Positions 1 to 26,559 of a stretch of DNA of 64,000 bases are shown in pieces; position 1 is the first letter of the stretch; each line of letters starts with the position of its first letter. The DNA is from Nematostella vectensis. Lineage: Eukaryota > Cnidaria > Anthozoa > Actiniaria > Edwardsiidae. Made by a program: the position numbers and the translations under genes. The DNA lies in the NCBI RefSeq assembly GCF_932526225.1, contig NC_064040.1, positions 3,693,681 to 3,757,680 of the forward strand, given 5' to 3'. A model generated the notes under the pieces. The model was not told the origin of the DNA. It ran no database searches and saw only the letters and a list, made by a program, of their open reading frames with translations.

Positions 1-33
1 ATTTTTATGTATTTAGAACATTTGATAGTGATA

Positions 34-623
34 CAGGGCTTCTGGAATTACGCGCTTGTGCGGAAGCGTGTAATTTGGCTTTCTCCACGTAATCCGCGTA
101 ATCCACAAATTTCCGCGTAATCCCGCGTAATTTGGCTAAATTTTGAAAGATAAAACATTTAAGTGCACAGCTGATATGTTCTTTTAGGATTCTTACCTCT
201 ATTTCTCGTAAAAAAGATATTCTTCGTAAGAGTGCGATATTTTGAACTGAATTTCGAAAGCAAATAAAATGACTAGGCATTCTTTGCTAAACAGCGAAGG
301 CCCAGGACTAATAATAAAATACCTTTTTTAATTGGCCGGTGGCTAGGAGCCAATGAAAACTCGCCTAAGATATTTTCGCTAAAAAATAAACCTTTTCAAG
401 TTATTTCGTGCTTTCCTTTGGGCGTAACAGTTGATAGTCCGTGTAATTTAGCACGTAATTCATTAAAGAATCCTGCAAAATTTTGATTTTTTAAGAAAAA
501 TGCATGTCAAAATCGCACGTAATTTAGCACATAATGATTGATTCCCCGCGTAATTTAGCGCGTAATTTAGCAAAGAATCCCGCGTAATTTTGAGCTTTTC
601 TCCGCGTAATTCCAGAAGCCCTG
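34..623. mobile_element. MITE-like DNA element with ~21-bp TIRs
   Basis: The ends are inverted copies: the left end reads CAGGGCTTCTGGAATTACGC and the right end is its reverse complement. A 3-bp ATA flanks both sides (31-33 and 624-626), a possible target-site duplication. The interior is full of short copies of CGCGTAATTTAGC in both halves. There is no transposase-size ORF, so it is probably a non-autonomous element. It lies upstream of the first exon I can see in the ArfGAP gene, probably in one of its introns. Confidence 0.75.
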
Positions 624-926
624 ATAAGAGGTTATGTTCTTACAGGCTGGTTGGTATTGTCAGGCCCAGGGGGATGGGGGGATATTTTTTGTTTTTAAGC
701 ATTAGCAAAGACTTCAAAAAGTACTTCTCTTCCAACTGAGTATTTATGGCTCTTCAGTAATTTAAAACAGCAACTGTTCTTTTAACGGAGTGCTTGTCAA
801 TATTTTTAAGGGGGAGGTGGTTTAAAAAAAACAGTAACTGGAAACTGCAACTTCTACTACTGTAACTAAAAAAACATTTGTACCAGACTAAGCTAGATCT
901 ATCTTTTTCCAAGAAATCATTAAAAG

Positions 927-13849
<12,923 letters not shown>

Positions 13850-15632
13850 TATCTCACGAGCTAAATGCATCAACACCAATATACATTCATTTCAAATAAG
13901 GCTGCGCTCAGAAAAGATATTGCTAGAAGTCGTTTTAGGTACGCTTATTTGCTAATTTATTTGATACACATGAAACGGTTTGCTGCACATGTACATCTAT
14001 TCTAAGAAAATGTCGCACTAGAGAACTACACTTTAGCGCATTACACTTTATTGTGATCTGATTCTATTTTCTCTTTTGTGTTTTACTTTATTACCCTTTG
14101 ACTACCACACTTTGTTTCACGGGTTAACAGGTTAATGAAAACCACTCTACTAAGAAGCCTGGTAACTGATCAGGCGCGTACACAGGATTCTTAGGGGGAG
14201 GGGTGCGCAGTCATAGAAAAGACCCACTTTTTTGCCCCCCCCCCCCCCCTGTGTAAACGCCGCTGATTGAATTAAACAACTGACTGGAGAGCATGTGCTG
14301 AGTTGGTTGAATGTGTGGCGTTCAAGTGCGTTATGAGAAAAAAAATCCGAAGTTTCACCTTTTCGCGTTGTCATAAACTTTTAGAATTCTCGCCAGTTTC
14401 TGAAAGAAGTTCGAAGGAGTACGTAATGGTTTGTTTGGGAAAAATCCGAACACCATGTGTTTTATTATGAAAAATTCAAGGATTCGTTTTTGTGTGCGAA
14501 TCGATCCAGTGATTCCAAGTTACACGTATTGTTAATTCGCTAAACTTCAACAATTGACTCCGAGTGTTTTATGGTCGTTATGTTAGGGTATTTAATTTAA
14601 GAAACTGTCGAGTTAATCTAATGTCTAACCTAAAAGTTAATGCAACACAAATGATTTCGGTCTTTTAAGTCATTTTCGGTCATTTAAAAACGACAGTGGC
14701 ATGTCCTTAATAAATTTACCAAAAGTTCTCTGTTTAATGTCAAATTTCAAGATGCTCCCCAAAGAGCACTTTTGGGAAGTTGATTAGAATGTCTTAACAA
14801 TAAAATTGTCTCGTCGTTTGCAATTTCACTAAATACTTGGTCGATAGATCAAGGGTGGCTTAATAAGTACTAAATAAACCAAATAGTATTTCACGAGTTT
14901 TTAAAAATCACTGTCTATCGCGTCTATAATTCATTGATTTTGGAAATGAAAGGGAATAAAGTATGATCAAATGTGTGAACTGGAGTTCATTTTCTTGATT
15001 TTTGTGGAATTCACTCGCGTATCTAATAGCATCATTATTTCTATTTTTTTTTTATTAAGGGGGTCTTATTTCAAATTTTGCGCCTTCAATAATAATAAGA
15101 AGAATAAACCGCCCTCTTTTTGAATAAGCTCCCCTTTTATGGCGTGAGCATACGTTGGTGCACTACCTCTGTACAACAAAAATAGCTGGAATATCACCGT
15201 TTTTTTCAAACACAAGACAATGTTTAATTCCAAAAAAATTTATTTAACGAACATAACCAATAGGGCATATTGCATGCATTAATACTGTCTGAAACGAACG
15301 ATCAAAGATAATTTTCTTTCGGCACTAATAAATCAGATATTACTATCTTGAAACTATAAACATTTAGTCTGGACCAATAGTTTTATCCAGTAGTTACTTT
15401 AATGGTACCACTACAAATCAAGGTTTCATTTAACCCATCAGTCTTACAGTATAACACAAACTACGAAATCTCTTAGTTTGATAGGTGAATTGTCATAAAT
15501 AAAGACTTACACAGACGAGAGGCATCGGAAATGAGAAGGCAAAGCCTGCTTAGAGAATAGCTAAATCAGGTAAGGACACAGCATAATGCTAACAGTGAAT
15601 GCAGCGCTAAAATTGCTATGTGAACAGTAGAG
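13850..15632. other. Intergenic: 3'UTRs of the ArfGAP gene and eIF5
   Basis: The two genes converge here. Apart from a small MITE-like element at 14169-14263 I see no coding potential. TTTATT at about 15239-15244 reads AATAAA on the minus strand and could serve eIF5. The rest is AT-rich sequence with a T run around 15045-15056. Confidence 0.6.
14169..14263. mobile_element. Small MITE-like element with poly-C core
   Basis: The left end CAGGCGCGTACACAGG and the right end CCTGTGTAAACGCCG are imperfect inverted copies. CTGAT flanks both sides and may be the target duplication. The centre is a long C run. Short and diverged, so the call is tentative. Confidence 0.5.
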
Positions 15633-18600
15633 TTAGATCGCATCAATGTCAAAGTCCTCGTCTTCTTCAATGGCTTGCTGAGGTTGCTTTTCCACCACCA
15701 CTTTGAGTTGCTCTGCCTTGTTGTCGTACACCAGGTCGTCATCCTCCTCTTCGTCTTCCTCTTCGCTTGACTCCTCTTCCTCAGCTTCCTTCAGCCAATG
15801 GACAAAAGGCTTCACCTTCTCGTGGATCTGAGTGGAGATCTCCTTGCTCACATACTTTTTGGAAACCTGCAGTAAATATAGAAATCGCATGACATTTCAG
15901 TACACTTTTGGGACATATTCAAGCTAATAGGGGACTTGCGCTAAGAAGTCACTTGACTTTTTGCATGGCAAATTCCAGCCAAAATAAACCCCAGAAATGG
16001 CTGCGGCCTTCACCCCAGACAAGGACGAAAATATAAAACCTTTCAATGGAAATAAGCCCTTTCTGGCACAGAAACTTTCTGTCAGATTGGTAAGAGCTGA
16101 AAAATTTACTTTTTGTTTCGTTATTTTGCCGTAAAAACCCTGAGCGCACGCAAGTTTGCCACCCAAAAAGTCACGTGATCTCTTAGCGCAAGTCCCCTTA
16201 ATGCCAGTAGTAATGTGCTTCAGCCTAACAATCGTAGCCCCTTAATAATGTCACCACTTGAAAAGGAAGGAAAAGCAGAGGAAGAATTTGGGTATTCAAA
16301 ACTACCTCTCATGCTTCCTTATTTGCTTTGGGTGGGGATCCCCAAGAAGGAAAAACAGTACTTCAAACATGCAGATGGTGTCAAACTTCATGCCAACCTT
16401 AAAGATGTGTACCTTTTCAGCCCACTGAAGCACAATCTCCTCCTCAATGAGATCATTGTCATAGAGAGCCTTGAGAATGTGTGCTGCTTTGGGCATGAGC
16501 TCCTTCGGGTAAGACTTGCCGACCAGCATCTCAAATGCACCAAGCAGGTACTTCTGTGCCTTATGATTCTCATTCACAAACTGAAAAATTAAAAGCATTT
16601 ATCATGCTCATTCAATGATGACCCATAAGACGCCAGCATTTTAAATTTGAAATGAGGCCAGAGCCCACATGAAGCTTTTCCTTCTGGATCAAGTGTACAT
16701 ATGTTAAACTGAATTGGGTTTTGTTTGGAATAAGTATCATGTTAAGAAGGTTCTTACCCTGAGAAAGATCATCCTGTATTTAGGGATTTGCTTCAGCATG
16801 TGTGCATCAAACATGATCTCTGAGATGGCCAGTACTGCTTTGTCACGCACATCTAGGCGTTCTGCTTCTGCCACTATCTCCTTACCAGTCATGTCTACTT
16901 TACCCAACTCTTTCTTACTCTGGAAACAATTTTTAATTAACATAATCAATTTTATGTACAAAAAGCAAAAACGAAAACAAAAATAACTGAAGCTTAGTTA
17001 GCTTAACTGAGAGAGGATAGTGGCATGATCAAGAGCCTAGAATTTGTTTTACTTCCGTGCATGTAAATACAGTCTAATTTGAGAGAAGGGGGTTGAGGGA
17101 AATTCCAGTGAATGTCATTACTATTACATTAACTATTTTGTTCCCTTTAAAGATGTTGAGGTACAAACTCCAGATGTAGCCATAAGTGCATAATGGGCTT
17201 GCTGAATATATACCTTGACAAACTCATATAACATGTTGAATCTCTGTTCCTCGGGCCTCTCAAGATCATCAGTGAAGGTGAGACCCTTGACACCAGATGT
17301 CAGGTCTTCCATTCTACGCTGGACAGCAGCCTCACTAGTATCCACACACCAGTCGTCCTCAGCAGATGCATGTATCTGGCGAAAGAGGTACAGCATCTTT
17401 TATATGTCATTGATACACATTTATTTGATATAGTCAAAGTCTGGAGGTCAATGAAGCTTTGGCAGGTCTGGAAAGTCTGAGTTCGCCTTTGTGGCAACAC
17501 ACAGTAGTAGTTGATCCACTTACATGGTTGTTGATTTCAGGGATGTCAAACTTGTCCACACCATTGGTCTGATTTTCGGTATGAGTGGGGCTTGATTCAC
17601 CATTCTGGTTCTTCTTCCGACGTTCCTTTTTGTCCCTGGAAAGTAACAAAAACATAAACATAAACATATAACAGTTATGTTATTAATCTTATGATATGTG
17701 TGGTGTGTGGCTCTATGTTAAGAGTACCCTAAGCTGTACTTACTTCTTGGACGGAGTACCAGTTTCACCAGTAGGGGGGTTTCTACAGATGTATGTTATC
17801 AATCTGTGTTGAAGATTGATGAATCCTTGATGACCACATGCCTTGCAGTTTTGGCCAATTCTTTCCTTGCGAGTATCAACAACCTGTTAAGACATTGGAT
17901 TTTAACACTAAAGTAAAAAAATTATTTTTTAACACTAAAGTAAAAAAATTATTCTTTGGAGGTTAACTGAGAGCCACCAAGCCAAAGTTAATTTTCAAAC
18001 TGTTTTCTACACAAGCACTGACTTGCATTGGAGAAACATATGTGCAATTTGGTTGAGTTTTTTTAATTTTTCATGCGCCACTGATCTGCTCTCGAATTCT
18101 ACGAAATAAAAATACCTTCTTTTCAAAACTCTATGAATGTACACAATCAATATTTCATTTTTTTAACTAAGCCCACTGTATCATGTAGTTTTAAACAGAA
18201 CCAGCCTTAGACGACTGCAACCCCTTTAATTGATAGGCTAGATGCCATAACAGGTTTGTAGATAGAAACTCTGAAAAATTAAGTATTTAACCAATAGGTA
18301 CATCTGCAAACTTGACCTTACCAGTACAGTTTCAGGGTTTTCACAGCTAGAACATAGCACAAATCTCTCAATAAACCCATCCAGGATTTCCTGTAGCTTG
18401 TCTGCCTGGTGAGCTCCATTGACAATGTAACGCTCATTCTTCAGATCTATCTGGGTTTGTGCTCCAAGCTCACAGCCAAAATACTTGGTGGGGTCTGCAA
18501 GAGGGCACCACTAATCAATAAAGCGAGCAGGGTCACAGCTCATAACTGTTCTTTATTATCATGACAGAAGATAACTTACATGAGGGTGGTCTGGACAGAG

Positions 18601-18948
18601 CCTTGGCAATGTCTGGCATGTTCACAATAACTGTCTTGATGCCATTCCCTTTGCCTTCCACCTACAACAACACAATGTGCAATTTCAGTACCACCTACAG
18701 AGAGAAGTATCACTAACAGAATGTAAGGAAAAGTATTCATTTTTTTATTTATTTTTTCCCTCGTAAGTCTAAATAATTGTTTTAAAATCTGTATATTATC
18801 CTGTATGAAACAAACAACACGTAGTATTATATCACTTACGATAAACATGGATGCATTCGCAATCTTTACCTACCTTAGCTATGAGTTTAGGCATTTTGTA
18901 GCGGTAGAACTGGTCCATGTTCTTGCGGTTGACGTTGACCAGAGCCAT
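15633..18948 (-). CDS. eif5: Eukaryotic translation initiation factor 5 (eIF5)
   Basis: Nine minus-strand coding exons join in phase: 18948-18874, 18661-18580, 18494-18322, 17883-17744, 17635-17524, 17375-17214, 16919-16758, 16580-16413 and 15866-15633, giving 435 residues (human eIF5 has about 431). The start [20 protein letters not shown] matches the family, including the Arg (residue 16) equivalent to the arginine finger. A C4 zinc finger is formed by CSSC and CKAC. A Lys/Glu/Ser-rich linker follows, then the W2 HEAT domain ([29 protein letters not shown]) and an acidic tail. Known role: GTPase-activating protein for eIF2-GTP in the 43S/48S complex and assembly hub for eIF1, eIF2-beta and eIF3. 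A MITE sits in its last intron. The start is well fixed by homology. Confidence 0.97.
15929..16198. mobile_element. MITE with long TIRs and TAAT target duplication
   Basis: The ends are inverted copies: AGGGGACTTGCGCTAAGA at the left and the reverse complement at the right, with matching CACGTGACTTTTTG-type sequence further in. TAAT flanks both ends (925-928 and 199-202 of the respective kilobases). It lies in the last eIF5 intron. A degenerate relative (GGAGACTTGCGATTAGA) lies near 33,114 in the KLC gene. Confidence 0.82.
17901..17955. repeat. 27-bp tandem duplication in an eIF5 intron
   Basis: TTTTAACACTAAAGTAAAAA followed by AATTATT occurs twice in a row just upstream (on the minus strand) of the acceptor of exon 17883-17744. 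Confidence 0.8.
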
Positions 18949-21130
18949 GTTGATATGTGCTTTCTGTGAAGTCTACTGTTTTTTAATCGCCTGAAGTAAT
19001 TGCTTGTTGGACTAGCAAACCGAACCTTTGTATTCGTCATAAACCTTTTTGAGTTAGTACTCCTCACGTCTCTTAGGCCTTCGCGCCTGCTATGAGGTTG
19101 TATTGATAGCGGAATCTTGATCCTACTTAGTTGATTCCAACCTGTAAAAAATAAAACATTTTATTGCTCAAATTGGGTTATTTTATTATTAAAAATTAAT
19201 CATCTTGGACTTGTTGTTACAAAAACACTCTGATAGTAGAAAAATAACGGAATTTTCTACCTGAAACAGGACTCATACTAGGGCAGGTGCAAGGGCAGTT
19301 AGCAACAATTTGCTTTAAAGAGCTTACTTTCAAGAAGAAATGTCAATTATGTAAAATTCCAAACCTATTTGACCTATTCATTGATTTTTTTGGTCTTTGC
19401 ATACCTAGTATTAAAAAATAAGTAAGGTGTCATTCTTACCATTCCAAACACAAAGACATGCAAATGAACAAAGTCAATTGTTTCATTTCCATTTGCATAC
19501 ATTTAAATGAGGAACGGCACATGAAAACAAAGATGTCTGAACTTGGCCAAATAGTTCATGCTATCTATCAATATTAATAATTTACTTTTACTTTAACAAT
19601 GTTAACATGTAATAATGATGACTTGGTGAATCAGTATTTGTGAAATAACCTAGCTTGAGGTTGTTACGAATTTGTCTTGATAAACAAAAGTAACATTTGC
19701 AACCTATAAGGGGGCTGGGATATGACATACTTTTCAATACATTCTTTGTTATTCAGCCTCCCTTCATTGTGATAAATTTAAATAAAAAAAGAAATCTCTC
19801 AAACTTTCATACATCTCAATGACAAATGATACAATAAAAAAAGATATAATAAAGGCAGGGTATCTAAACCAATACAATGCTTTAATTAATATAGCTCAAG
19901 ATTTCAAAACATTGTGATGAAAAACACCACAATGGTTAACACAGTCGTGAGAGATAAAATGGGAATTTGTGGAAATGGCATAATCATAATAACAATTGCA
20001 CATATTTGAAAGGAAAAAATAGAAAATTTAAATGAATACATAATAAATACATTTGCTATAGATCAACTTAACAGGAGCTGGAACCACATTAAAGTAATTA
20101 GAAGAAGTATATCCTTGTCAGTTAGTACTCAATTCTTTCCATTTAAACGAAAATTAATATATTCCAATCTAAAATGTCCATAGCCTACCGAGCAGTCTTC
20201 CAAAGAATCCAGAAAGCTTAAATATTTAATGATCAAAATAGAGTTGGTCTACCATAGAAAAGGAAGTTCAAAACAAACAAAGGATATGGATAAATGAGTG
20301 TAACAATGATTTAGGAATAAATACAAATTGAATAAACTCAAATTACAAGATTTTAAGAAAAATAAATGAAATGAAAGGCAAGGGCACGAAATTTGTATTT
20401 GTTTAATAGTAAACACCTGAAAAGCTAGGACACAGAATTTCCTATTCTATGAATTTCCTAAAATACGTGGCAAATGTTACTCCGTGAAATAGAGCAAGGC
20501 TTTGTGTTTGTCTAGTTTTTGAGAAGGCTGACGCTTGCTTAGAATTGAAAATTTTGAACATGAGGGCAACAAAGAACATGATTTCCAGTGTTATTTCCAA
20601 TAATAAGCAAGTCAAACTAAAACACCACAGCTTCCATCTCGTCGTGAAATAAATAGTTTTGTCGGGTTAAAATTTAGAATTACGAGGAGTAGGTTTCGAG
20701 GAGTAGATGGTTTGAATATTAAGTAAGTTGGCCGTCGCTCTCGAGGGAAAAACTCATGAAATCGCAATTATTTTGTCGAAAATATTAAGTGTTTCGAACA
20801 ATTCATCGGTTTAAATTTAGGCAGCTGTACGAGGCAAACTGTAGTTAGATTATACTGATAGAAACTCTAGAAATACCTGTATGATTCGACAACTTCATAA
20901 AATCGTCCTGCAATGACGAAATCGGGGTTGTAATCGAAGAACTTGGACTAAGCCGAGAAGGGGAAAAAATCCCTAAATACAGACCTAGACAAGACCAAAT
21001 GACACATAATTAACGACCAATAAACGTAGTTAATACCTGCTTCGGATAAAAAGGTCTCACGCTAAAAAATAACGTTAAAATAGAGACTTTGAAACGCATA
21101 ACACTCACCTTGAAGAAGGCTGAGTTTTAT
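18949..21130 (-). other. Putative eIF5 5'UTR with a ~2-kb intron
   Basis: On the minus strand an acceptor (TTTTTTACAG|GTTGGAATC) ends an intron at 19142, and a strong donor (CTTCTTCAAG|GTGAGTG) lies at 21109/21108. This would make a non-coding first exon near 21109-21130, an intron of about 1.97 kb, and a second UTR exon 19141-18949 in front of the ATG. The intron interior is AT-rich with no ORF or element that I recognise. Inference from splice signals only. Confidence 0.5.
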
Positions 21131-21752
21131 GTAGATAACTTGGTGAACGCCACGTGATTTTTATATTTTACGTCACAGTCCTACTGCGCATGCCTGAATA
21201 AAAATAGTGTTCGATAAGGCATCGTTCTATTGAAATTCGCTCGATATTGTTCCGGAGATTTTACTGTTTCCAAGCTTTTATTTCTAGAAAAAAGAATATC
21301 ATAGTTCACTAAAAAGAAAAAGCATATATTCGAGGATTTAATTTGATTTATTCTCTACAGTTGTTTTCATACTAAACGCCCTCGCACCCTAACCCGAAAA
21401 TAGAATAGATTTTCCGGGATTATCACGAGGGCTTCCGACGAGCCCGTGAAAAGTTACTCGGGAGAGATTTGTTTATCGGCGACAAACGTTTTGTGCTCCT
21501 TCCCAATTTCAAACAGTTTTAACTGTTTCCATCTTCTTCATTTTAATCTTGCAACGTCATTTACAAAGAGTCTCACACTTTAGAATTGTGATGTCTGATT
21601 ACATCTACTTTTAGTAAAAGGAAAAAGTGCAAAAGACCAAGAAACGACCAAGTTGCACGATTCGTTCAATTGGCGCCAGTTCACGGTTATTTGCTGTGTT
21701 TTACTACTATCAGTGCTTTTGTCCGCTTAGAAAAAGATTAAGACAATCCAAG
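21131..21752. promoter_or_regulatory. Shared head-to-head region of eIF5 and menin
   Basis: Roughly 0.6 kb separates the putative eIF5 first exon from the menin ATG. An arrangement this close is compatible with a bidirectional promoter. I see no clear TATA box or other decisive motif. A frame open from 21627 is continuous with menin, but homology starts at the ATG at 21753. Confidence 0.4.
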
Positions 21753-24700
21753 ATGGCTGGAAAATCCATCCCGTTCCCTCTCAAAGACATCAAGTCCGTT
21801 GTTGAAGTCTTCCGCCAGGAACTGAGAAATGATCAACCTAATCTTGCACAGTTATCCATCGTTCTTGGTTTCTTCGAAAGTGCTTCCACTATGAAGGCAG
21901 GGGATACGACTTCTACTCCAAGCCTAGACGAGGAGACATTTGATGCTCTTCATTGCAAGTTTATGGCTCTTCTTCAACGCGATTTCACGTTTAATGCGGG
22001 AGGGTTGCCTGCTACAAGGGAGATAGTAAAAAATGTAGCGGACCTGGTTTGGGGATGTCTGGCAAAATCCTACTTCAAAGACAGACCTCATATTCAAAAT
22101 CTTTACAGCTTTCTTACTGGTAAGAATCAAAGTATCATCTAGTCTTGTTTGCACCTTTGTTATTGTCTGACTGTTTGGACTTTTTTTAATTGTACATGGA
22201 GTTTTGAAGTTATTTATTTTTGTATAACAAACTTTTACTAAATTACATTGTTTTGGTGGTAGTGGTAAGCTATTACATATATGAAATGGAGCAGAGTAGG
22301 TTTACAATAAACCAATGCAATAATTACCTTGAAGGCGTCTGGTTTTAAAATGAATAATCCAATTACAATAATAATGAATATGGTGATTAATATATCGTAT
22401 AATAATGTATTACAGTAAGGACACAGAAAGCGGGCCATGGTGAACAACTTTGACCAATCAGATTAGGCTTGAACACCGTAAACATTTTTAAAAGAAAAGT
22501 TCAGCCAATGAGAAACACCGGACGTTGTTTATCACTCAAGTGATCGAGCCACTTTCCCACTGTCGACGACTCATTGTCTGAACTTTTTTCAAAATGTTTA
22601 CGGTGTTCAATCCGAATCTGATTGGTCAAAGTTGTTCAGCATGGCCCGCTTTCTGTGTCCTCACTGTAAAAGGGGGGGAGGGTAACAAAGCAGATTCATT
22701 GTTTTAGGAGGCTCACCTTGTTTAGATTTGAAAGTGTGTGCAGCAGCGCTCAGAGTTAGGGCTTTGCTTCATTCATCACAATGTAAACTTTTCAAGCCTG
22801 GTGCATATACACATGCATGAACACCAGTTTTCACATTTGTGTGGCACGGAAACTCATGTACACTGTGTTAACAGATTGAAGAAATTTTTAAAATTTGTTT
22901 ACAAAATTGTTTATATAAGTACTAAGGTGGAACTAAATTGTTATTTAAAGAAGCATTTGAAATATAAGAAAAAAGAAATTTTCGAAAACATTATAATTAT
23001 TTTGCTAAAGTGTTCTTGTTCTTATTTTTTTTATAAACATATGATTAAATAATCCGAAATATTCCATCATAATACCTGCTGGTGAAAAAAGATAATATAA
23101 CGCTTTTGATATTGATATATCTCCATCATTTCAACTCTTGCATTGCCATGGTGATTTTTATTAACCCAAATGGCATAGTCATAGCATTGAAACAAATATT
23201 TTAGTCGCCTTAAAGGAACAATTAATAGTTCAATCAATCCCAATTCAATCCTGAATTGACTCAGTTCAATGAATCCCCTTTCAATCAATCCCACATAGTA
23301 AACAGAAATTTAGTACACAGATCCAGAAGTGAGAGGCACATGCATTACAGTGATGCCCCACCAGCTGCATTATCCTAAAGATGGAGTGCAATAGCATAAG
23401 TGATATGAGAATAAAAGTTTACAAAACCATGGAAAGAGACCCCCAAGTACTTAATTTTAACTGTTTTTTTTTTATTCACTTTTTGACCCCTTAATATTTT
23501 GTTCTCCATCTAGGGAATCGCCTGGACTGTTTTGGTGTTGCCTTTGCTGTGGTTGCCATGTGCCAAGCTCTAGGTTATAATGACGTCCACCTTGCGCTGT
23601 CAGAGGACCATGCCTGGGTGGTATTTGGCAAAGATAAGATAGAGACGGCGGAGGTAACCTGGCATGGTAAAGGGAATGAGGACAAGCGAGGAAAGCCTGT
23701 GATATACCAAGATGATGACAGATGCAGTTGGCTCTACCTTAATGGCAATGCTGTGCACTGTACTAGACACATGGAGGTTGCCTCAATTATATCATCTATC
23801 AACCCTAATATCAACCACACCACAGATAGCATTCAGCTTTCACAACTGCAACAGGTAGGAGTCAGTTCTTCACACTACATTTGGCATCAGCATGAAGCTT
23901 TAACAACTACAAACATCATTTGGCTCATCTTTGAAAATCAAATATCTTGTTTGTTATCCACTGGTTTAAAAACATCTCATGTCTGTTTGCAGGAACTGCT
24001 TTGGCTGTTGTATGACATGGGACACATCAAGACGTAAGTACAGTCTGCTGCACTGCAGTACAGCTTTCCTAAGGTTTAAATTAAGGTACAATCCCCTATT
24101 ATTATTATTTTTATTTTTTTATCTGTATCTGAAGTGAAGATGTTTGCTATGACTATTCCATTGTGCTATGACTATGAGCAATCCCCACATCCAAAAATTG
24201 AAACCAGTGAAACTGCAACAATGTAAAATTACTGGGATTTTTAACCTTAACCTCATGTTTTGACCAGTACCAATAATGTTTGTTCTTAATGGTAACAGAA
24301 AGCAATTACAAGTCCTTTTTACCCCTGATATTCTGAATACTTTCTTGTGTATCTTTTGTAAATGGTGTGTAACAAGGTAATGAGGCTCCACTGTAGTTTA
24401 TCCATTGAGATTGCAGGATTTGTAACAGACCTCCACGTTATTACTTATGCCATGATTTACTATGGTTGTTGCTAATATTATCAAAGATACCCCCATGGTT
24501 ATTGCAAGTCTTTCACCTTGGTATCTTATGATTATTGCCTTATACAAAGATTCCAGATTCAGTTATGAATCCCGAAATCAAATAATTATCACAAATTCCA
24601 AACTCAATATAATGCTCTTCCTTTCCCCCCCCCCCAAAAAAAAAATGAGCTCATTTTTTCTTTGAAAGGACATGTGAGCAGCACACACTTATGTACAAGA

Positions 24701-26016
24701 GTAGCGTGTGCTGATTCTTTGACCACTCTCGCCAACTCTCAAAGACACTTTGGTCGGAGTCTAGTGAGAGCTAGAAAAAGTGAAACTCTCATTGACTTTC
24801 ATCTCCGTTTGGTCAAGGCTTTAGACTTAGACACCCCATGCTAACTTATACCTAGGTATTTCACAGTTCTTACTTTGTAACCGATTCTTAGGTACCCCAT
24901 GGCTATTGCAAATCTTGGTGACTTAGAGGAGATTTCACCAACACCTGGTAGGCCACCTGCGGAGGAGCTGTTTAAGGAGGCCATTACTGTTGCCAAGCGA
25001 GAGTATTCAGACCACCATATCTATCCATACACTTATTTGGGCGGCTACTACTATCGCAAGAAGAAGTACTACGAAGCCATTGCATCATGGGTGGATGCTG
25101 GTTATGTGGCTGGCAAGTAAGTTTTATGTACATGTTTACTGACTATGGCATACTAACTTTAACTCCAAGTCTATAGTGATTATTTATTACTGTAACTGAG
25201 TTTTATGCGCCACATTGATGAATTGTGAAAAAGTGCAAGTTAGGTTGCATACCACATTACTAAACTATGAAACACTGCAAGTACATTTATGTGACAGATC
25301 GCTGACTTATGACACAAGTGATCGAAGTGAATGAGTTTGACTGTAATAAACTTCCCTTGTTTTCACACAGGTATAACTACTCAAAGGATGATGAAGAGAT
25401 GTACAAAGAGTTCCATGAGATCGCTAATGACCTGATCCCTAACATCCTAAAGGATGCAGTAGCAAAAGCAGATCCTAGTGGAACAGGGAGCACCAACCTC
25501 ACGAGCGACCCAAAGTTCTTTGCACTCGTGTTACAATTCTATGATGGAATCTGTCTATGGGAGGAAGGCAGCCCGACTCCTGTCCTACATGCTGATTGGG
25601 CTAAAAAGCTGGTGCAGTCCATTGGGAAGTTTGCGCCAGAGTGCAGGTCAGCATTTAATGCGAACACAGATGACGCAGAAAGTGCAGGCACTGCAGAATT
25701 CGGGTCTAAAGAGTCTAAACCTACATTAAGCTTGCGTAGTGCTAAGATGAGAGAAATGAAGAACTTGATTACAACATCTGGAAAACTTAATACCAGTGCT
25801 ATGAAGCTCCAGTTGACTGCACAGTCCCAGGTTAACGTGCCAAAAAGCCGGCGAAGGTCCACGCTGAAAACTGCTGACTACCTCTATGATTACGACGAAG
25901 AGATCAAAGCTGAAGGTGTTCCAGGGGAAGAAGAAGAAGATGAAATATTCCACACACGAAAACGCAAAAAGACACGGGATGAAGACAGAAACTGGAATGC
26001 TGCAGCGATTGTTTAA
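21753..26016 (+). CDS. men1: Menin (tumour-suppressor scaffold protein)
   Basis: Five exons join in phase: 21753-22119, 23514-23854, 23993-24033, 24892-25116 and 25371-26016, for 539 residues (human about 610). Diagnostic stretches are [57 protein letters not shown], a LLWLLYD segment, [17 protein letters not shown] and the [13 protein letters not shown] helix. The transglutaminase-like core and TPR-like part that form the MLL/JunD pocket are present. The long disordered loops of vertebrate menin are shorter. A basic cluster (RKRKK) near the C-terminus is a likely NLS. Known role: nuclear adaptor in MLL/KMT2 histone H3K4 methyltransferase complexes. The ATG at 21753 is chosen by homology to the menin start (FPL..I..VV..F); an in-frame upstream ATG at 21627 has no homology. 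Confidence 0.96.
22413..22666. mobile_element. Palindromic MITE in menin intron 1 (TA flanks)
   Basis: The left half begins CAGTAAGGACACAGAAAGCG and the right half is its near-perfect reverse complement over about 90 bp, including AACTTTGACCAATCAGATT on both sides. TA dinucleotides flank both ends, as in Tc1/mariner-type insertions. The central ~70 bp are unique. No coding capacity. Confidence 0.82.
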
Positions 26017-26559
26017 TCGCTATCTTTAAAAGCTAGGTCATGTATATTTTAGGATTGGTTCGAATCCATAGCCAGTACAAAGCCCCCCCCCCCCTCTGGC
26101 ATCATTGGCATACCTTTAAACACCAAGATTTGAATACTTGTTATATTTATCCCCTAACTGAGAGAGGTGTGTGATACTAACTAAACCTTAGTGATAGGTG
26201 TTTGTTTTAACCAACACAATTCATCTTGTGTAGAAAGAGTTGTGGCTTTACCAACATATCCTGATATTTTTATTACAAGAGTGTAATCAGTAACATAGCT
26301 GTGTAGGTTTCGGTAGCGAAACAAAGTTCAGGTATACCCCACTTGTGGCATTTGTCTAGTTTTGGTATGCTGGTCCCTTAAAAGTTTTTATTTTTATTCT
26401 AGTGCATCCTAAACGTCAAAAGGGTACTTGTTATTATATAAACAGATAAATACTACTCATTTCAAATTATAATGACGTGACAGTTTATTCAAGTAATGTT
26501 GAAGAAGTCTTTGATACGCTTTCTTTGTGTAAGCCTTAACTTATTTCCTACTGCACTGC

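Noticed and set aside
19600-19680. Possible C/D-box snoRNA (ATGATGA-like word) in the eIF5 5' intron
   Set aside because: No matching CTGA D box at the right distance.
21627-21752. Upstream in-frame ATG as the menin start
   Set aside because: The 42 extra residues show no menin similarity, whereas the ATG at 21753 matches the family start.
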